Numbered from the stretch's first letter, positions 34,501 to 45,969 are shown. The stretch is DNA of 64,000 bases from Leifsonia sp. 71-9 (GCF_001898805.1 NZ_MKVJ01000021.1:568529-632528), one strand, 5' to 3'. The notes: generated from the letters alone by a model not told the origin. Numbers and translations are program-made.

Positions 34501-35376
34501 ATGCCGCACGTCGTCACCACCATCGCCGAACTGCGCGCGCTCATCGCGAGCGCCCGCCGCGAGGCCCTGCTCGCCGACCCTGCCGGCGACCCGGCGGGGC
34601 TCGTCGCGCTCGTGCCGACGATGGGCGCCCTCCACGACGGCCACCTGCGCCTCGTCCGCCAGGCCCGCGAGCTCGCCGGCGTCGTGGTCGTCTCGATCTT
34701 CGTGAACCCGCTGCAGTTCGGGCCGGGCGAGGACCTCGACCGCTACCCGCGCACCCTCGACGCCGACGTCGCCGCGCTGGAGGGCGTCGCCGACATCGTC
34801 TTCGCCCCGAGCGCGGCCGAGATGTACCCGCAGGGGGAGTCCTCCACGCGGGTCACGGCGGGGGAGGTCGGCTCGCTCTTCGAGGGCGCGTCCCGCCCCG
34901 GCCACTTCGACGGGATGCTGACCGTCGTCGCCAAGCTGTTCGGCATCGTGCAGCCCGACGTCGCGGTCTTCGGCCAGAAGGACGCCCAGCAGGTGCACCT
35001 CGTCGGCCGGATGATCGACGACCTGAACCTCCCGCTGACCCTCGCGGTCGTCGACACCGTGCGCGAAGACGACGGCCTGGCGCTCTCGAGCCGCAACCAG
35101 TACCTCTCGTCCGACGACCGCGTCGCCGCCGTGACGCTGTCGCAGGCGCTCGCCGCGGGCGCCGAGGCCGCGCAGGGCGGGGTGGAGGCCGCGCTCGCCG
35201 CCGCCCGGACGCGCATCGAGGACGACCCAGCCGTTAAGCTGGACTATCTCGTGATCGTCGACCAGCCCTCGTTCCGCGAGGCGGCACCTGGCCACCACGG
35301 CCCGGCACTGATGCTCGTCGCGGCCCGCGTGGGCACGACGCGTCTCATCGACAACCGGCGCATCACGATCCCCTGA
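34501..35376 (+). CDS. panC: pantoate–beta-alanine ligase
   Basis: 291 residues. [15 protein letters not shown] (nucleotide-binding HxGH-like), [36 protein letters not shown] and LSSRNQYLS are the PanC signatures. It makes pantothenate from pantoate and beta-alanine. AGGGGAG precedes the ATG. An intergenic run of 60 bases before it suggests its own promoter. Confidence 0.97.
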   Translation: MPHVVTTIAELRALIASARREALLADPAGDPAGLVALVPTMGALHDGHLRLVRQARELAGVVVVSIFVNPLQFGPGEDLDRYPRTLDADVAALEGVADIVFAPSAAEMYPQGESSTRVTAGEVGSLFEGASRPGHFDGMLTVVAKLFGIVQPDVAVFGQKDAQQVHLVGRMIDDLNLPLTLAVVDTVREDDGLALSSRNQYLSSDDRVAAVTLSQALAAGAEAAQGGVEAALAAARTRIEDDPAVKLDYLVIVDQPSFREAAPGHHGPALMLVAARVGTTRLIDNRRITIP

Positions 35377-35423
35377 GCCGACACCGACGACACGACGACC
35401 ACCGCCGAACGGAAGACACACCG

Positions 35424-36938
35424 ATGACCGACGCGCCCACCCCCCAGGCCGACCTCACGGACGACGAGATCAGCGAGCAGAAGGCCGTCCGGCTCGGCAA
35501 GCGCGAGCGCCTCATCGCCCAGGCCGAGACGGCCGCGGGAGGCGCGTACCCGGTGCAGGTGCCGGTCACCACGACCATCCCGGAGGTCCGCGCGGCCTGG
35601 GGCCACCTGGCCGCGGACGAGCCCTCGGGCGAGACGGTCGGCGTCGCCGGCCGCGTCGTGCACCTGCGCAACACCGGCAAGCTGTGCTTCGCCGTGCTCC
35701 AGTCGGGCGACGGCACGCGCATCCAGGCCATGGTGTCGCTGGCGGCCGTCGGCGAGGAGTCGCTGATCGCCTGGAAGGAGCTGGTCGACCTCGGCGACCA
35801 CGTGTTCGTCACCGGCGAGGTCGCCTCCAGCCGCCGCGGCGAGCTGTCGATCATGGTCACCGGCTGGGAGATCGCGTCCAAGGCGCTGCTGCCCCTCCCG
35901 AACCTCCACAACGAGCTCAACGAGGAGACGCGGGTGCGCTCGCGCTACCTCGACCTCATCGCGCGCGAGCAGGCCCGCAAGACCGTGCTGGACCGCGCCG
36001 CGACCATGGCGAGCCTGCGCGCGACGTTCGCCGACCGCGGCTTCGTCGAGGTCGAGACCCCGATGCTGCAGGTCATCCACGGCGGGGCCTCGGCCCGCCC
36101 GTTCGTGACCCACTCCAACGCGTTCGACACCGACCTGTACCTGCGCATCGCGCCGGAGCTCTACCTGAAGCGCGCCGTCGTCGGCGGCATCGACCACGTC
36201 TTCGAGATCAACCGCAACTTCCGCAACGAGGGCGCCGACTCGACGCACTCGCCCGAGTTCGCGATGCTCGAGGCCTACCAGGCGTACGGCGACTACAACT
36301 CGATCGCCGACCTCACCCAGACGCTCATCCAGAACGCCGCGCAGGCCGTCTCCGGCTCGCACGTCGTCACCTGGGCCGACGGCACCGAGTACGACCTCGG
36401 CGGCCAGTGGGACCGCATCCGGATGTACGACAGCCTCTCGGAGGCGATCGGCGAGGAGATCACGCCCGAGACCCCGATCGCGCGCCTGCGCGAGCTGGCG
36501 GCCGACGCCGGGATCGAGATCGAGCACCCGCTCGCCGGCAAGTACGTCGAGGAGCTGTGGGAGCACCACGTGAAGGCGGACCTCGTGCGCCCGACGTTCG
36601 TGATGGACTTCCCCGTCGACACCAGCCCGCTCGTGCGCGCGCACCGCTCGCGCGAGGGCGTCGTCGAGAAGTGGGACCTCTACACCCGCGGCTTCGAGCT
36701 GGCGACCGGCTACTCCGAGCTGATCGACCCCGTCGTGCAGCGCGAGCGCTTCGTCGAGCAGGCGAAGCTCGCGGCGGCCGGCGACAACGAGGCCATGCGC
36801 CTCGACGAGGAGTTCCTGCGGGCGCTCGAGTTCGGGATGCCGCCGACCGGTGGCATGGGCATGGGCATCGACCGCCTGCTCATGGCCCTCACCGGTCTCG
36901 GCATCCGCGAGACCATCCTCTTCCCGCTGGTCAAGTAG
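35424..36938 (+). CDS. lysS: lysyl-tRNA synthetase, class II
   Basis: 504 residues. An OB-fold anticodon domain (about 75-180) precedes the class II core: motif 2 [26 protein letters not shown] and motif 3 [20 protein letters not shown] lies before the ATG. Charges tRNA-Lys. It ends 27 bases from the convergent ctaG-like gene. Confidence 0.97.
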   Translation: MTDAPTPQADLTDDEISEQKAVRLGKRERLIAQAETAAGGAYPVQVPVTTTIPEVRAAWGHLAADEPSGETVGVAGRVVHLRNTGKLCFAVLQSGDGTRIQAMVSLAAVGEESLIAWKELVDLGDHVFVTGEVASSRRGELSIMVTGWEIASKALLPLPNLHNELNEETRVRSRYLDLIAREQARKTVLDRAATMASLRATFADRGFVEVETPMLQVIHGGASARPFVTHSNAFDTDLYLRIAPELYLKRAVVGGIDHVFEINRNFRNEGADSTHSPEFAMLEAYQAYGDYNSIADLTQTLIQNAAQAVSGSHVVTWADGTEYDLGGQWDRIRMYDSLSEAIGEEITPETPIARLRELAADAGIEIEHPLAGKYVEELWEHHVKADLVRPTFVMDFPVDTSPLVRAHRSREGVVEKWDLYTRGFELATGYSELIDPVVQRERFVEQAKLAAAGDNEAMRLDEEFLRALEFGMPPTGGMGMGIDRLLMALTGLGIRETILFPLVK

Positions 36939-36965
36939 CCGCTTTCTGCGGACCCGACGAGGGGC

Positions 36966-37859
36966 TCAGCCGCGCCGCTGCAGGTGGGCGCGGGTGAGCT
37001 CCTCGACCTGCTCGTCGGTCAGCTCGTCGACCTTCTTCGCCTCGCGCCGGTCCAGCCGCATCCACCGCACGAACAGGATGACGAGGATCGGCACGTCGGC
37101 GAACTCGGCGATGAACCACAGGAAGTCGCCCGACAGGTGCTGGTCGTGCAGTGCGTTCGGGAACCAGAACGGCAGCCTCCCCGTGACGCGCGCCGCGCCG
37201 TCGAGCACGCTGTCGTTCAGGCGCAGCAGCAGGCCCGGGATGGCGTCCAGCAGCAGCTCGACGAACGCCAGCAGGAACTCGACCGTGATGAAGAACCCGG
37301 TGCGGACGACCGAGTGCGCCGCGATCGGCAGGACCAGCAGCATCCCGGCCAGCGGCACCAGCACCGAGATCGTCCACTCCGACCAGACCGAGTCGCGCAG
37401 CACCGCGGCCACGGGGGTGAGGAACACGAGGAACACGGCGCACGCGAAGACGGGCGCGAACATCGCGTTGCCCAGCACGCGCACCGGGCGGGAGCGCAGC
37501 ACGCGCTCGGTGCGCAGGCGGCCCGTGGTCGACAGGGCGACCCGCGCGAGCGCGATCGGCCGTCCGAGGCTCATCAGCGCGGGCACGACGAAGAGCAGCA
37601 GGGCGATCCTGGTCGTGAACGCCCACCGCAGTTCGCTGCTGTACGCGCCGAGGAAGCCGAACGAGATCCACGCGTACGAGCCGAGCCCCAGCAGCAGGAA
37701 CCACAGCGTCAGCCGCGCGGGCCAGCGGTGACCGTGGCGGCGCAACCGCAGCACCCCGCCGAGGTAGAGCGCGGCGGCCGCGACGAGCAGCATGGCGGCG
37801 GCCGGGTCGAACGACCAGGTGGTCAGGAAGACGGTGACGGGAGGCGTGGCTGGCTCCAT
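36966..37859 (-). CDS. CtaG-type cytochrome c oxidase assembly protein
   Basis: 297 residues with seven or eight hydrophobic segments and the conserved pattern W-S-F-D-P near the N-terminus, LGSYAWISF, and LHDQHLSGDFLWFIAEFADVPIL near the end, where His residues may bind copper. The family (caa3_CtaG) is implicated in delivering copper to cytochrome oxidase. The C-terminal 35 residues are charged and cytosolic. It diverges from cls. Confidence 0.85.
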   Translation of the reverse strand: MEPATPPVTVFLTTWSFDPAAAMLLVAAAALYLGGVLRLRRHGHRWPARLTLWFLLLGLGSYAWISFGFLGAYSSELRWAFTTRIALLLFVVPALMSLGRPIALARVALSTTGRLRTERVLRSRPVRVLGNAMFAPVFACAVFLVFLTPVAAVLRDSVWSEWTISVLVPLAGMLLVLPIAAHSVVRTGFFITVEFLLAFVELLLDAIPGLLLRLNDSVLDGAARVTGRLPFWFPNALHDQHLSGDFLWFIAEFADVPILVILFVRWMRLDRREAKKVDELTDEQVEELTRAHLQRRG

Positions 37860-37951
37860 TCGCGGGTGGTGGCGCCCTATTGTCCCTCCGCTTCGCTACG
37901 GTATCCCTGTAGGTGCTTCGCTCCGAGCGCGCCTGCGACCGAGAGGACCGG

Positions 37952-39415
37952 ATGGACGCAGGTTTCCTGAGCACCGCCATCGTCGTGGTGGCGCTGCTCG
38001 TCGACTTCATCATCCGCGTGATCGCGATCATCGTCGTCCCGCGCAACCGCAAGCCCACGTCGGCGACCGCGTGGCTGCTCGCGATCTTCCTCATCCCGTA
38101 CATCGGCGTGCTGTTCTTCCTGCTGATCGGCAGCTACAAGCTCCCGAAGCGGCGCCGGGACAAGCAGATCGAGATCAACAACTTCATCATCGAGTCGACC
38201 GAGGGCATGGAGCGCGTGCGGCGCGACCACCCGTGGCCGTCGTGGCTCGAGTCGGTCGTGCTGCTCAACCGCAACCTGGGCGCGATGCCGCTGGTCGGCG
38301 GCAACTCGGCCAGCCTGAACGGCGACTACAAGGGGTCTCTCGACGCGATGACAGCCGAGATCCAGGCCGCCCGCAAGTACGTGCACGTCGAGTTCTACAT
38401 CCTGTCCCTCGACGACACCACCGAGCCGTTCTTCGACGCGCTCGCCGACGCGGTGAAGCGCGGCGTCACCGTCCGCGTGCTGCTCGACCACATCGCCTCG
38501 CTGCGCACGCGCGACTACAAGCGGACCATCAAGCGCCTCACCGCGATGGGTGCACGCTGGCAGCTGATGCTGCCGGTCCAGCCGTTCAAGGGCAAGTACC
38601 AGCGCCCCGACCTGCGCAACCACCGCAAGCTGCTCATCGTCGACGGCCGCGTCGCCTTCATGGGTTCTCAGAACATCATCGACCGCAGCTACAACAAGAA
38701 GTCCAACATCCGCCGCGGGCTGAAGTGGAAAGAGCTCATCGTGCGGCTCGAGGGACCGATCGTCGCCGGTCTGAACGCCATCTTCATCACCGACTGGTAC
38801 AGCGAGACCGACGAGCTGCTCCGCCGCGAGACCGAGCCGATCACCGACGAGATCGGCCCGGACTCGCTGGACGCGCAGGTCGTCCCGTCCGGGCCGGGAT
38901 TCGCCGGTGAGAACAACCTCCGGCTCTTCCTCGCCCTGCTCTACTACGCGCAGGAGCGCATCGTCATCACGTCGCCGTACTTCGTGCCCGACGAGTCGAT
39001 GCTCACCGCGATCACCACCGCCACCCAGCGCGGCATCGCCGTGGAGCTGTTCGTCTCCGAGATCGGCGACCAGGCGCTCGTCTACCACGCGCAGCGGTCG
39101 TACTACGAGGTGCTGCTGCGCGCGGGCGTGAAGATCTGGATGTACAAGGCGCCGTACATCCTGCACGCCAAGCACTTCACGATCGACGACGACGTGGCCG
39201 TGATCGGGTCGAGCAACATGGACATGCGCTCGTTCCAGCTCAACATGGAGGTCTCGCTGATGGTGCGCGGCCGCTCGTTCGTGACCGAGATGCGCGCCGT
39301 CGAGGACGGCTACCGGCGCGAGAGCCGCGAGCTCACGCTCGACGAGTGGATGAAGCAGCCGCTGCGCTCCACGGTGCTCGACAACCTCGCGCGGCTGACC
39401 TCGGCGCTGCAGTAG
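37952..39415 (+). CDS. cls: cardiolipin synthase
   Basis: 487 residues. Two N-terminal membrane helices (about 5-25 and 38-58) anchor a phospholipase-D domain pair with both HKD motifs: HRKLLIVDGRVAFMGSQNI and HAKHFTIDDDVAVIGSSNMDMRSF. It condenses phosphatidylglycerol to cardiolipin. GAGAGGA lies four bases before the ATG at 37952, preferred to the longer frame from 37913. Followed by the palindrome pair at 39443-39499. Confidence 0.95.
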   Translation: MDAGFLSTAIVVVALLVDFIIRVIAIIVVPRNRKPTSATAWLLAIFLIPYIGVLFFLLIGSYKLPKRRRDKQIEINNFIIESTEGMERVRRDHPWPSWLESVVLLNRNLGAMPLVGGNSASLNGDYKGSLDAMTAEIQAARKYVHVEFYILSLDDTTEPFFDALADAVKRGVTVRVLLDHIASLRTRDYKRTIKRLTAMGARWQLMLPVQPFKGKYQRPDLRNHRKLLIVDGRVAFMGSQNIIDRSYNKKSNIRRGLKWKELIVRLEGPIVAGLNAIFITDWYSETDELLRRETEPITDEIGPDSLDAQVVPSGPGFAGENNLRLFLALLYYAQERIVITSPYFVPDESMLTAITTATQRGIAVELFVSEIGDQALVYHAQRSYYEVLLRAGVKIWMYKAPYILHAKHFTIDDDVAVIGSSNMDMRSFQLNMEVSLMVRGRSFVTEMRAVEDGYRRESRELTLDEWMKQPLRSTVLDNLARLTSALQ

Positions 39416-39440
39416 CGGGAGCGGCGCCGTCGTACCGCGG

Positions 39441-39499
39441 CGACATTCGTGCCGAATGTCGTGAAAGCGCGCCCCTCAACATACATTCGTGCCGAATGT
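39441..39499. repeat. intergenic element B: two copies of a 17-bp palindrome
   Basis: ACATTCGTGCCGAATGT is found at 39443-39459 and 39483-39499, exactly 40 bases apart. Each is a dyad with seven-base arms around TGC; the left copy extends to nine-base arms (39441-39461). The pair sits between the convergent ends of cls and the small membrane gene. No T-run follows, so termination is not obvious. Confidence 0.8.
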
Positions 39500-39515
39500 G
39501 CCGGGGCGGCGGAGG

Positions 39516-39689
39516 CTACGGCTTGGGGGCGAGGCCGCGGCGCGCGCGCTCTTCGGCCTCCATGCGGGCGTAGACCTTCCGCTCCGTGCGGTCGGCGTGC
39601 ACGATCTTGCGCATGATGAGCCAGAAGAGCAGCCCGACCAGGACGGTCGGAGCCAGCGACCACACGATTCCGCCGATGATGTCGTTCAT
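39516..39689 (-). CDS. small single-pass membrane protein
   Basis: 57 residues, MNDIIGGIVW… LAPKP, not previously called because of its size. One hydrophobic helix (about residues 3-27: IVWSLAPTVLVGLLFWLIM) is followed by a strongly charged cytosolic tail (HADRTERKVYARMEAEERARR). Codon use and third-position GC match neighbouring genes. TACGAT nine bases before the ATG suggests a very short leader. Similar small proteins flank cls or related genes in Microbacteriaceae; function unknown. Confidence 0.7.
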   Translation of the reverse strand: MNDIIGGIVWSLAPTVLVGLLFWLIMRKIVHADRTERKVYARMEAEERARRGLAPKP

Positions 39690-39729
39690 AACGCGCTCAT
39701 CGTACCGCCTCCGCCTGTGCGGATGCCCG

Positions 39730-39797
39730 GCCGCCGAGGTTCACGACGTTGCGCTCATTCGCGCCGTTTTGACCGCCACGTCGTGAACCTCGGCGGC
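39730..39797. repeat. intergenic element C: 20-bp perfect inverted repeat
   Basis: Arms at 39730-39749 (GCCGCCGAGGTTCACGACGT) and 39778-39797 are exact complements around a 28-base loop. The element follows the pirin stop and precedes the small membrane gene. No T-run is present. The CGCCGAG word is shared with elements A and D. Confidence 0.82.
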
Positions 39798-39810
39798 GGG
39801 AGACGCCGGG

Positions 39811-40809
39811 TCAGCCGCGGGGTTTGAGGCGGACGGTGGGGAGCTCGGGCGCGGGGAGCGGAGCGCCGTCGTAGCCGTCGACCGTGCCGAAGCGGCCGTG
39901 CGGGTCGGCGCCGGCGATCACCTCGCCCTGCCACTGGGCGCGGGAGGCGACGATGTCGTCGTGGGTGCGCCCGATGAAGTTCCACCACATGACGATCTGC
40001 TCGCCGAGCGGTTCGCCGCCGAGCAGCACGAGGCGGGCCGGTCCGTCGCTGCCGACCACGACCTCCACGGCATCGCGCCCGGGAGCGAGGTACCCGAGGT
40101 GCGCGACCGGGAGGCCGGTGCCGGCCACCGTCACGGTGCCGGCGTCCACCAGGATGCCGTGCTCGAACGCGGTGTCGAGGGGGATGCGCACGATCGCGCC
40201 CGCCGGTGCCGTGATCTCGGCGCCGACGAGCGGAGAGAAGACGGTCGCCGCGGTGCCGCTCCCGGCCAGCGAGCCCACGAACGTGCGCACGGTGGCGGCG
40301 CCCAGCGTCGACGCGAGAGGCACGTGGTGCTCGAAGAACGGGGCGACATCGCGGGAGGCCGCGGGCAGCGCCACCCAGAGCTGGACGCCGTGCAGCACCC
40401 GCGCCTCGGGCGTCGACACCTCGGAGTGGCTGATCCCGTGCCCGGCGGTCATCAGGTTGAGCTCGCCGGGCCGCACGAGCGCGTGGCTGCCAACGCTGTC
40501 GCGGTGCTCGATCTCGCCCTCGAAGAGCCAGCTGACGGTCTGCAGGCCGGTGTGCGGGTGCGGCGGGACGCGCATCCCGCCGGTCGTGGAGACGTCGTCC
40601 GGGCCGTAGTGGTCGATGAAGCACCAGCCGCCGATGAGCGAGCGGCGGCGCTGCGGCAGCGTGCGGCGCACGTTCATCGCGCGCGGGCCGCCGAGCGGCA
40701 CGTCCCGCGGCTCCAGGATCTCCACGTCGCCGCCGGTCGCGGGGGCCGGCTCCGCCAGCGCCGTGCCGACCGCGAGCACCTCGGCCGGGTCGCGCTCCAG
40801 GTTGCTCAT
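39811..40809 (-). CDS. pirin family protein
   Basis: 332 residues of bicupin pirin fold: FIDHYGPDD, MRVPPHPHTGLQTVSWLFEGEIEHRDSVGS (His ligands of the iron site) and the matching Glu/His segment VRPGELNLMTAGHGISHSE. Some pirins are quercetin dioxygenases, others regulators; the role here is open. A TAGGAT box stands exactly six bases before the ATG at 40809, so the mRNA is probably leaderless. Confidence 0.9.
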   Translation of the reverse strand: MSNLERDPAEVLAVGTALAEPAPATGGDVEILEPRDVPLGGPRAMNVRRTLPQRRRSLIGGWCFIDHYGPDDVSTTGGMRVPPHPHTGLQTVSWLFEGEIEHRDSVGSHALVRPGELNLMTAGHGISHSEVSTPEARVLHGVQLWVALPAASRDVAPFFEHHVPLASTLGAATVRTFVGSLAGSGTAATVFSPLVGAEITAPAGAIVRIPLDTAFEHGILVDAGTVTVAGTGLPVAHLGYLAPGRDAVEVVVGSDGPARLVLLGGEPLGEQIVMWWNFIGRTHDDIVASRAQWQGEVIAGADPHGRFGTVDGYDGAPLPAPELPTVRLKPRG

Positions 40810-40815
40810 AGCGGC

Positions 40816-40871
40816 ATCCTAGGCTTCCCGCGGCAGCGCGGCGCCGCTTCCCAGCGTCCCGTTCCTAGAAT
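40816..40871. promoter_or_regulatory. two divergent leaderless promoters (pirin and lipoprotein)
   Basis: TAGGAT (40816-40821, minus strand) lies six bases before the pirin ATG at 40809; TAGAAT (40866-40871, plus strand) lies six bases before the lipoprotein GTG at 40878. Neither gene has a Shine-Dalgarno. The -35 regions are not recognisable. Confidence 0.55.
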
Positions 40872-40877
40872 GGTCCC

Positions 40878-41306
40878 GTGCCCCGGACCGCGACCCGCCC
40901 CCTGCTCTCCCTCGCCGGAGGGATGCTGGTGCTGGTCGCGCTCGCGGGCTGCGGGATCAAGTCCCAGCAGCAGCCCGTCAAGGACTACTCGGGCGAGCCA
41001 ACCGGTGTGGAGGCCCCGGCCAGCAGCGCGGGCGGAGCCTCCTGGGCGGCGTGGCTCGACGACGGGCGCCAGTTCGGCATCGTGCTCTACGGCAGCTCGA
41101 CGTGCGCGCCCACCGTGGCGTCCATCAGCGTCACCGGCGACAACCAGCTGAAGGGGACGCTCTCGCCGGCGCCGGGCGGCGTCTGCACCCGCGACTACGT
41201 GCCCCACACGACCGTCTTCACCACGCCGAAAGGCGTGACGACCACCTCGGACGTGACGATCACCCTCCCGGACGGCACCCTCACCATCCCGGGCCTCCAG
41301 GGCTGA
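40878..41306 (+). CDS. putative secreted lipoprotein
   Basis: 142 residues with a GTG start. A lipoprotein signal ends in LVALAGC (Cys near residue 25). The mature part has two further Cys (SSTCAPTVAS and GGVCTRDYVP), which could form a disulfide, and beta-strand-like segments (FGIVLYGSS; SDVTITLPDGTLTIPG). Not recognised beyond 'actinobacterial lipoprotein'. Likely leaderless (TAGAAT six bases before GTG). Confidence 0.8.
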   Translation: MPRTATRPLLSLAGGMLVLVALAGCGIKSQQQPVKDYSGEPTGVEAPASSAGGASWAAWLDDGRQFGIVLYGSSTCAPTVASISVTGDNQLKGTLSPAPGGVCTRDYVPHTTVFTTPKGVTTTSDVTITLPDGTLTIPGLQG

Positions 41307-41350
41307 ACGCCGAGGCGCAGCAGGGCCGGAGTGAGTAGCAGGCTCCGGGG

Positions 41351-41788
41351 TCAGCCCTTCGTCAGGTCCTGCGCGAGCATCACGATGATGCCGCTGGGCC
41401 CGCGCAGGTACGACAGCTTGTAGACGTCCTGGTAGTTCGCGACGCCGCGCAGCGGGTGGACGCCGTGCTTCGCGGCGATCGCCAGCGCCTCGTCGATGTC
41501 GTCGACCGAGAACGCGACGCGGTGCATGCCGATCTCGTTCGGGAGGGTCGGCTCGGTCTCGATCGCGTCCGGGTGGATGTACTCGAAGAGCTCGAGGCGG
41601 CCGTGGCCGTCGGGTGTCTGGAGGAGCGCGATCCTGGCGTGGTTGCCGTCCAGTCCGACGGCGGTGTCGGCCCACTCGCCGCTCACCTCGTCGCGCCCGA
41701 CCACGGTCAGGCCGAGGTCGGTGAAGAAGGCGATGGTCTCGTCCAGATCGCGGACCGCGATGCCGACGTTCTCCAATGCGATGCTCAT
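41351..41788 (-). CDS. VOC family protein, methylmalonyl-CoA-epimerase-like
   Basis: 145 residues with two glyoxalase modules: ALENVGIAVRDLDETIAFFTDLG and IGMHRVAFSVDDIDEAL, with metal ligands in H-R-V-A-F, LELFEY and the Glu/Gln near the ends. Could epimerise methylmalonyl-CoA or be another VOC enzyme. ATG at 41788 is chosen because TAGCAT stands seven bases before it (leaderless); an upstream in-frame ATG at 41797 would add three residues and would lie inside the -10 box. Confidence 0.8.
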   Translation of the reverse strand: MSIALENVGIAVRDLDETIAFFTDLGLTVVGRDEVSGEWADTAVGLDGNHARIALLQTPDGHGRLELFEYIHPDAIETEPTLPNEIGMHRVAFSVDDIDEALAIAAKHGVHPLRGVANYQDVYKLSYLRGPSGIIVMLAQDLTKG

Positions 41789-41811
41789 GCGCTGCATGCT
41801 AGCCCCGCCGG

Positions 41812-42039
41812 TCAGGCCGCCGGCGGCGCCAGGACGAGCAGGTCACCGATCTCGCACTCCAGCGCGCGGCAGATCGCCACCAGGGTGGAGTAGCGGATCG
41901 CCTTCGCACGGTCGTTCTTCAGGATGGAGAGGTTGACGACGCTGACGCCGACCAGCTCCGAGAGCCGCACCACGGTCATCCCGCGCTCGGCGAGGAGCTC
42001 GTCGAGCCGGCAGTGGACCCCGGACTCCTCGTCTCCCAT
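41812..42039 (-). CDS. XRE-family HTH regulator (YozG-like)
   Basis: 75 residues, nearly all helix-turn-helix: LDELLAERGMTVVRLSELVGVSVVNLSILKNDRAKAIRYSTLVAICRALECEIGDLL. This group is nearly always paired with a DUF2975 membrane protein, as here: its ATG overlaps the DUF2975 stop by one base (TGATG). It probably binds the nested dyad upstream of the pair (42668-42702). An acidic N-terminus (MGDEESG) is not conserved. Confidence 0.88.
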   Translation of the reverse strand: MGDEESGVHCRLDELLAERGMTVVRLSELVGVSVVNLSILKNDRAKAIRYSTLVAICRALECEIGDLLVLAPPAA

Positions 42040-42656
42040 CAGACGAGGCCCTCGGTGTCGCGCCGCATCCGGTCGCCCACGGTGAACGCGGTGGCGACGA
42101 TGGCGGCGGCGAAGGCCAGGAGCAGCAGCGGCTGCAGGGGGATGGACATGACCGGGTTGTCGAAGTCCCGGTCGCTGATCCGGGCGATCGCGCCGTTCGC
42201 GACCATCGTGTTCAGCAGGGCGATCCCGGCCCAGGCGACCAGGCCGTAGATGCTCGCGATGGCGACGAGCGCGGTGTTGCCGCGCGAGAAGATCCGCCCG
42301 CGCAGCACGTTGACGGCGAGCCAGACGAGGCAGACGATGACGCCGACGACGGTGGCCGCCGCCAGGATCTCGCGCAGGATGAGCGCCACGAAAGACGCGA
42401 CCGGCAGCTGCGGCGCCGTCACATACGCCGTGGCGAGCTCGACCTCGCGCATGGCCCCGCCCGGGCCGATCGGCGCCTGGGCGGTCGTGCCCGCGAAGTC
42501 GGCGAGGACGCGCACGTCGCGGTTGGCCGCTGCCTCCACGATCGTGCGGACGGCCTGGACGATCGACCATCCCGCGAGCACGACGCCCGCCACGATGAAC
42601 GCGACGATCGACGCCCGATCGCCCTTCGACTGGCGGTATCCCTCGACGGTGCTCAT
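42039..42656 (-). CDS. DUF2975 membrane protein
   Basis: 205 residues, four hydrophobic segments (about 17-40, 88-112, 125-150, 172-195) in the DUF2975 pattern (…LIL REILAAATVVGVIVCLVWLAVNVLRGRIFSRGN…). GGAGGAG lies three bases before the ATG at 42656, so the longer frame to 42728 is not used. Function unknown; these proteins with their XRE partner may report on membrane or signal state. Confidence 0.85.
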   Translation of the reverse strand: MSTVEGYRQSKGDRASIVAFIVAGVVLAGWSIVQAVRTIVEAAANRDVRVLADFAGTTAQAPIGPGGAMREVELATAYVTAPQLPVASFVALILREILAAATVVGVIVCLVWLAVNVLRGRIFSRGNTALVAIASIYGLVAWAGIALLNTMVANGAIARISDRDFDNPVMSIPLQPLLLLAFAAAIVATAFTVGDRMRRDTEGLV

Positions 42657-42667
42657 GCTCTCCTCCA

Positions 42668-42702
42668 CGTATCGACATTCGTTAATAACGACTATCGATA
42701 CG
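42668..42702. promoter_or_regulatory. nested dyads upstream of the DUF2975–XRE operon
   Basis: Outer arms CGTATCGA (42668-42675) and TCGATACG (42695-42702) enclose an inner palindrome TCGTTA-A-TAACGA (42679-42691). The site covers the promoter region of the operon and is the probable binding place of the XRE regulator. Confidence 0.65.
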
Positions 42703-42829
42703 ATTGCACAGCCCGTCATCACACGCAAGCCCCGTCACGCCCACGGCGAACAGGGGCCCGGGATGCAGGGTGCGGTGGTTACTCTCTTTGTATCGATGCC
42801 GACCCTGCAAGGCGTCGCGAGGAGTAGAC

Positions 42830-45352
<2,523 letters not shown>

Positions 45353-45366
45353 TCCACGCCCTCTCG

Positions 45367-45400
45367 GAAACCGCCGGACACACGAGTGTCCGGCGGTTTC
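45367..45400 (+). terminator. terminator after clpC
   Basis: Perfect 15-bp stem GAAACCGCCGGACAC / GTGTCCGGCGGTTTC around the loop ACGA, followed by TTTCTG. It ends clpC transcription; the leaderless promoter of the next gene begins just beyond it. Confidence 0.82.
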
Positions 45401-45410
45401 TGCGTGTCGG

Positions 45411-45416
45411 TAGGGT
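45411..45416 (+). promoter_or_regulatory. -10 box of leaderless argA-like gene
   Basis: TAGGGT ends exactly six bases before the GTG at 45423, with no Shine-Dalgarno; transcription likely starts on the G of the start codon. Confidence 0.5.
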
Positions 45417-45422
45417 GGAACG

Positions 45423-45935
45423 GTGAGTGAGGCAAGCGCAGTCCGGGTCCGGCGCGCGCGCACGGGAGACGTGGCGCGCATCCAGCAGCTGGTGGAGCCG
45501 CTCGTCCGACGACGCATCCTGCTCGGCAAAGAGACGGTCACCTTCTACGAGGCCGTGCAGGAGTTCCGGGTCGCGGAGGATGCCGACGGCAACCTGATCG
45601 GCTGCGGCGCGCTGCACGTGATGTGGAGCGACCTCGGCGAGGTGCGCACCCTCGCGGTCTCGGAGGAGTGGCTGGGGCGCGGTGTCGGCCGTGCGCTGCT
45701 GGAGCGGCTCGAGACGGACGCCCGCGAGCTCGGGCTCAGCCGCCTGTTCTGCCTGACGTTCGAGGTCGGCTTCTTCGAGCGCAACGGCTTCGAGGACATG
45801 GGGGAGGAGTCGGTCGACCCGACCCTGTACGCCGAGCTCGTCCGCTCCAACGACGAGGGCGTCGCCGAGTTCCTCGATCTCGCGCGCGTGAAGCCCAACA
45901 CCCTGGGAAATACGAGGATGTTGAAGCTGCTCTGA
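45423..45935 (+). CDS. GNAT acetyltransferase, ArgA-like N-acetylglutamate synthase
   Basis: 170 residues. The GNAT core has RRARTGDVARIQQLVEPLVRRRIL, CGALHVMWSDLGEVRTLAVSEEWLGRGVGRALLERLETDARELGLSRLFCLTFEVGFFERNGF (acetyl-CoA loop R-G-V-G-R-A). The pattern matches the stand-alone amino-acid N-acetyltransferases that start arginine synthesis in actinobacteria. GTG start from a leaderless promoter. Possible alternative: other amino-acid acetyltransferase. Confidence 0.82.
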   Translation: MSEASAVRVRRARTGDVARIQQLVEPLVRRRILLGKETVTFYEAVQEFRVAEDADGNLIGCGALHVMWSDLGEVRTLAVSEEWLGRGVGRALLERLETDARELGLSRLFCLTFEVGFFERNGFEDMGEESVDPTLYAELVRSNDEGVAEFLDLARVKPNTLGNTRMLKLL

Positions 45936-45969
45936 GCGCGTTGCGCCCGGGATACCGGCGGCGCGCGGC

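Noticed and set aside
39443-39499. Possible CRISPR array
   Set aside because: There are only two repeat copies, they are palindromes of 17 bases with one 23-base gap, and no cas genes are present in the window.
42703-42829. ClgR-type operator upstream of clpC
   Set aside because: No TTCGC-type inverted repeat or convincing dyad was found in the leader.
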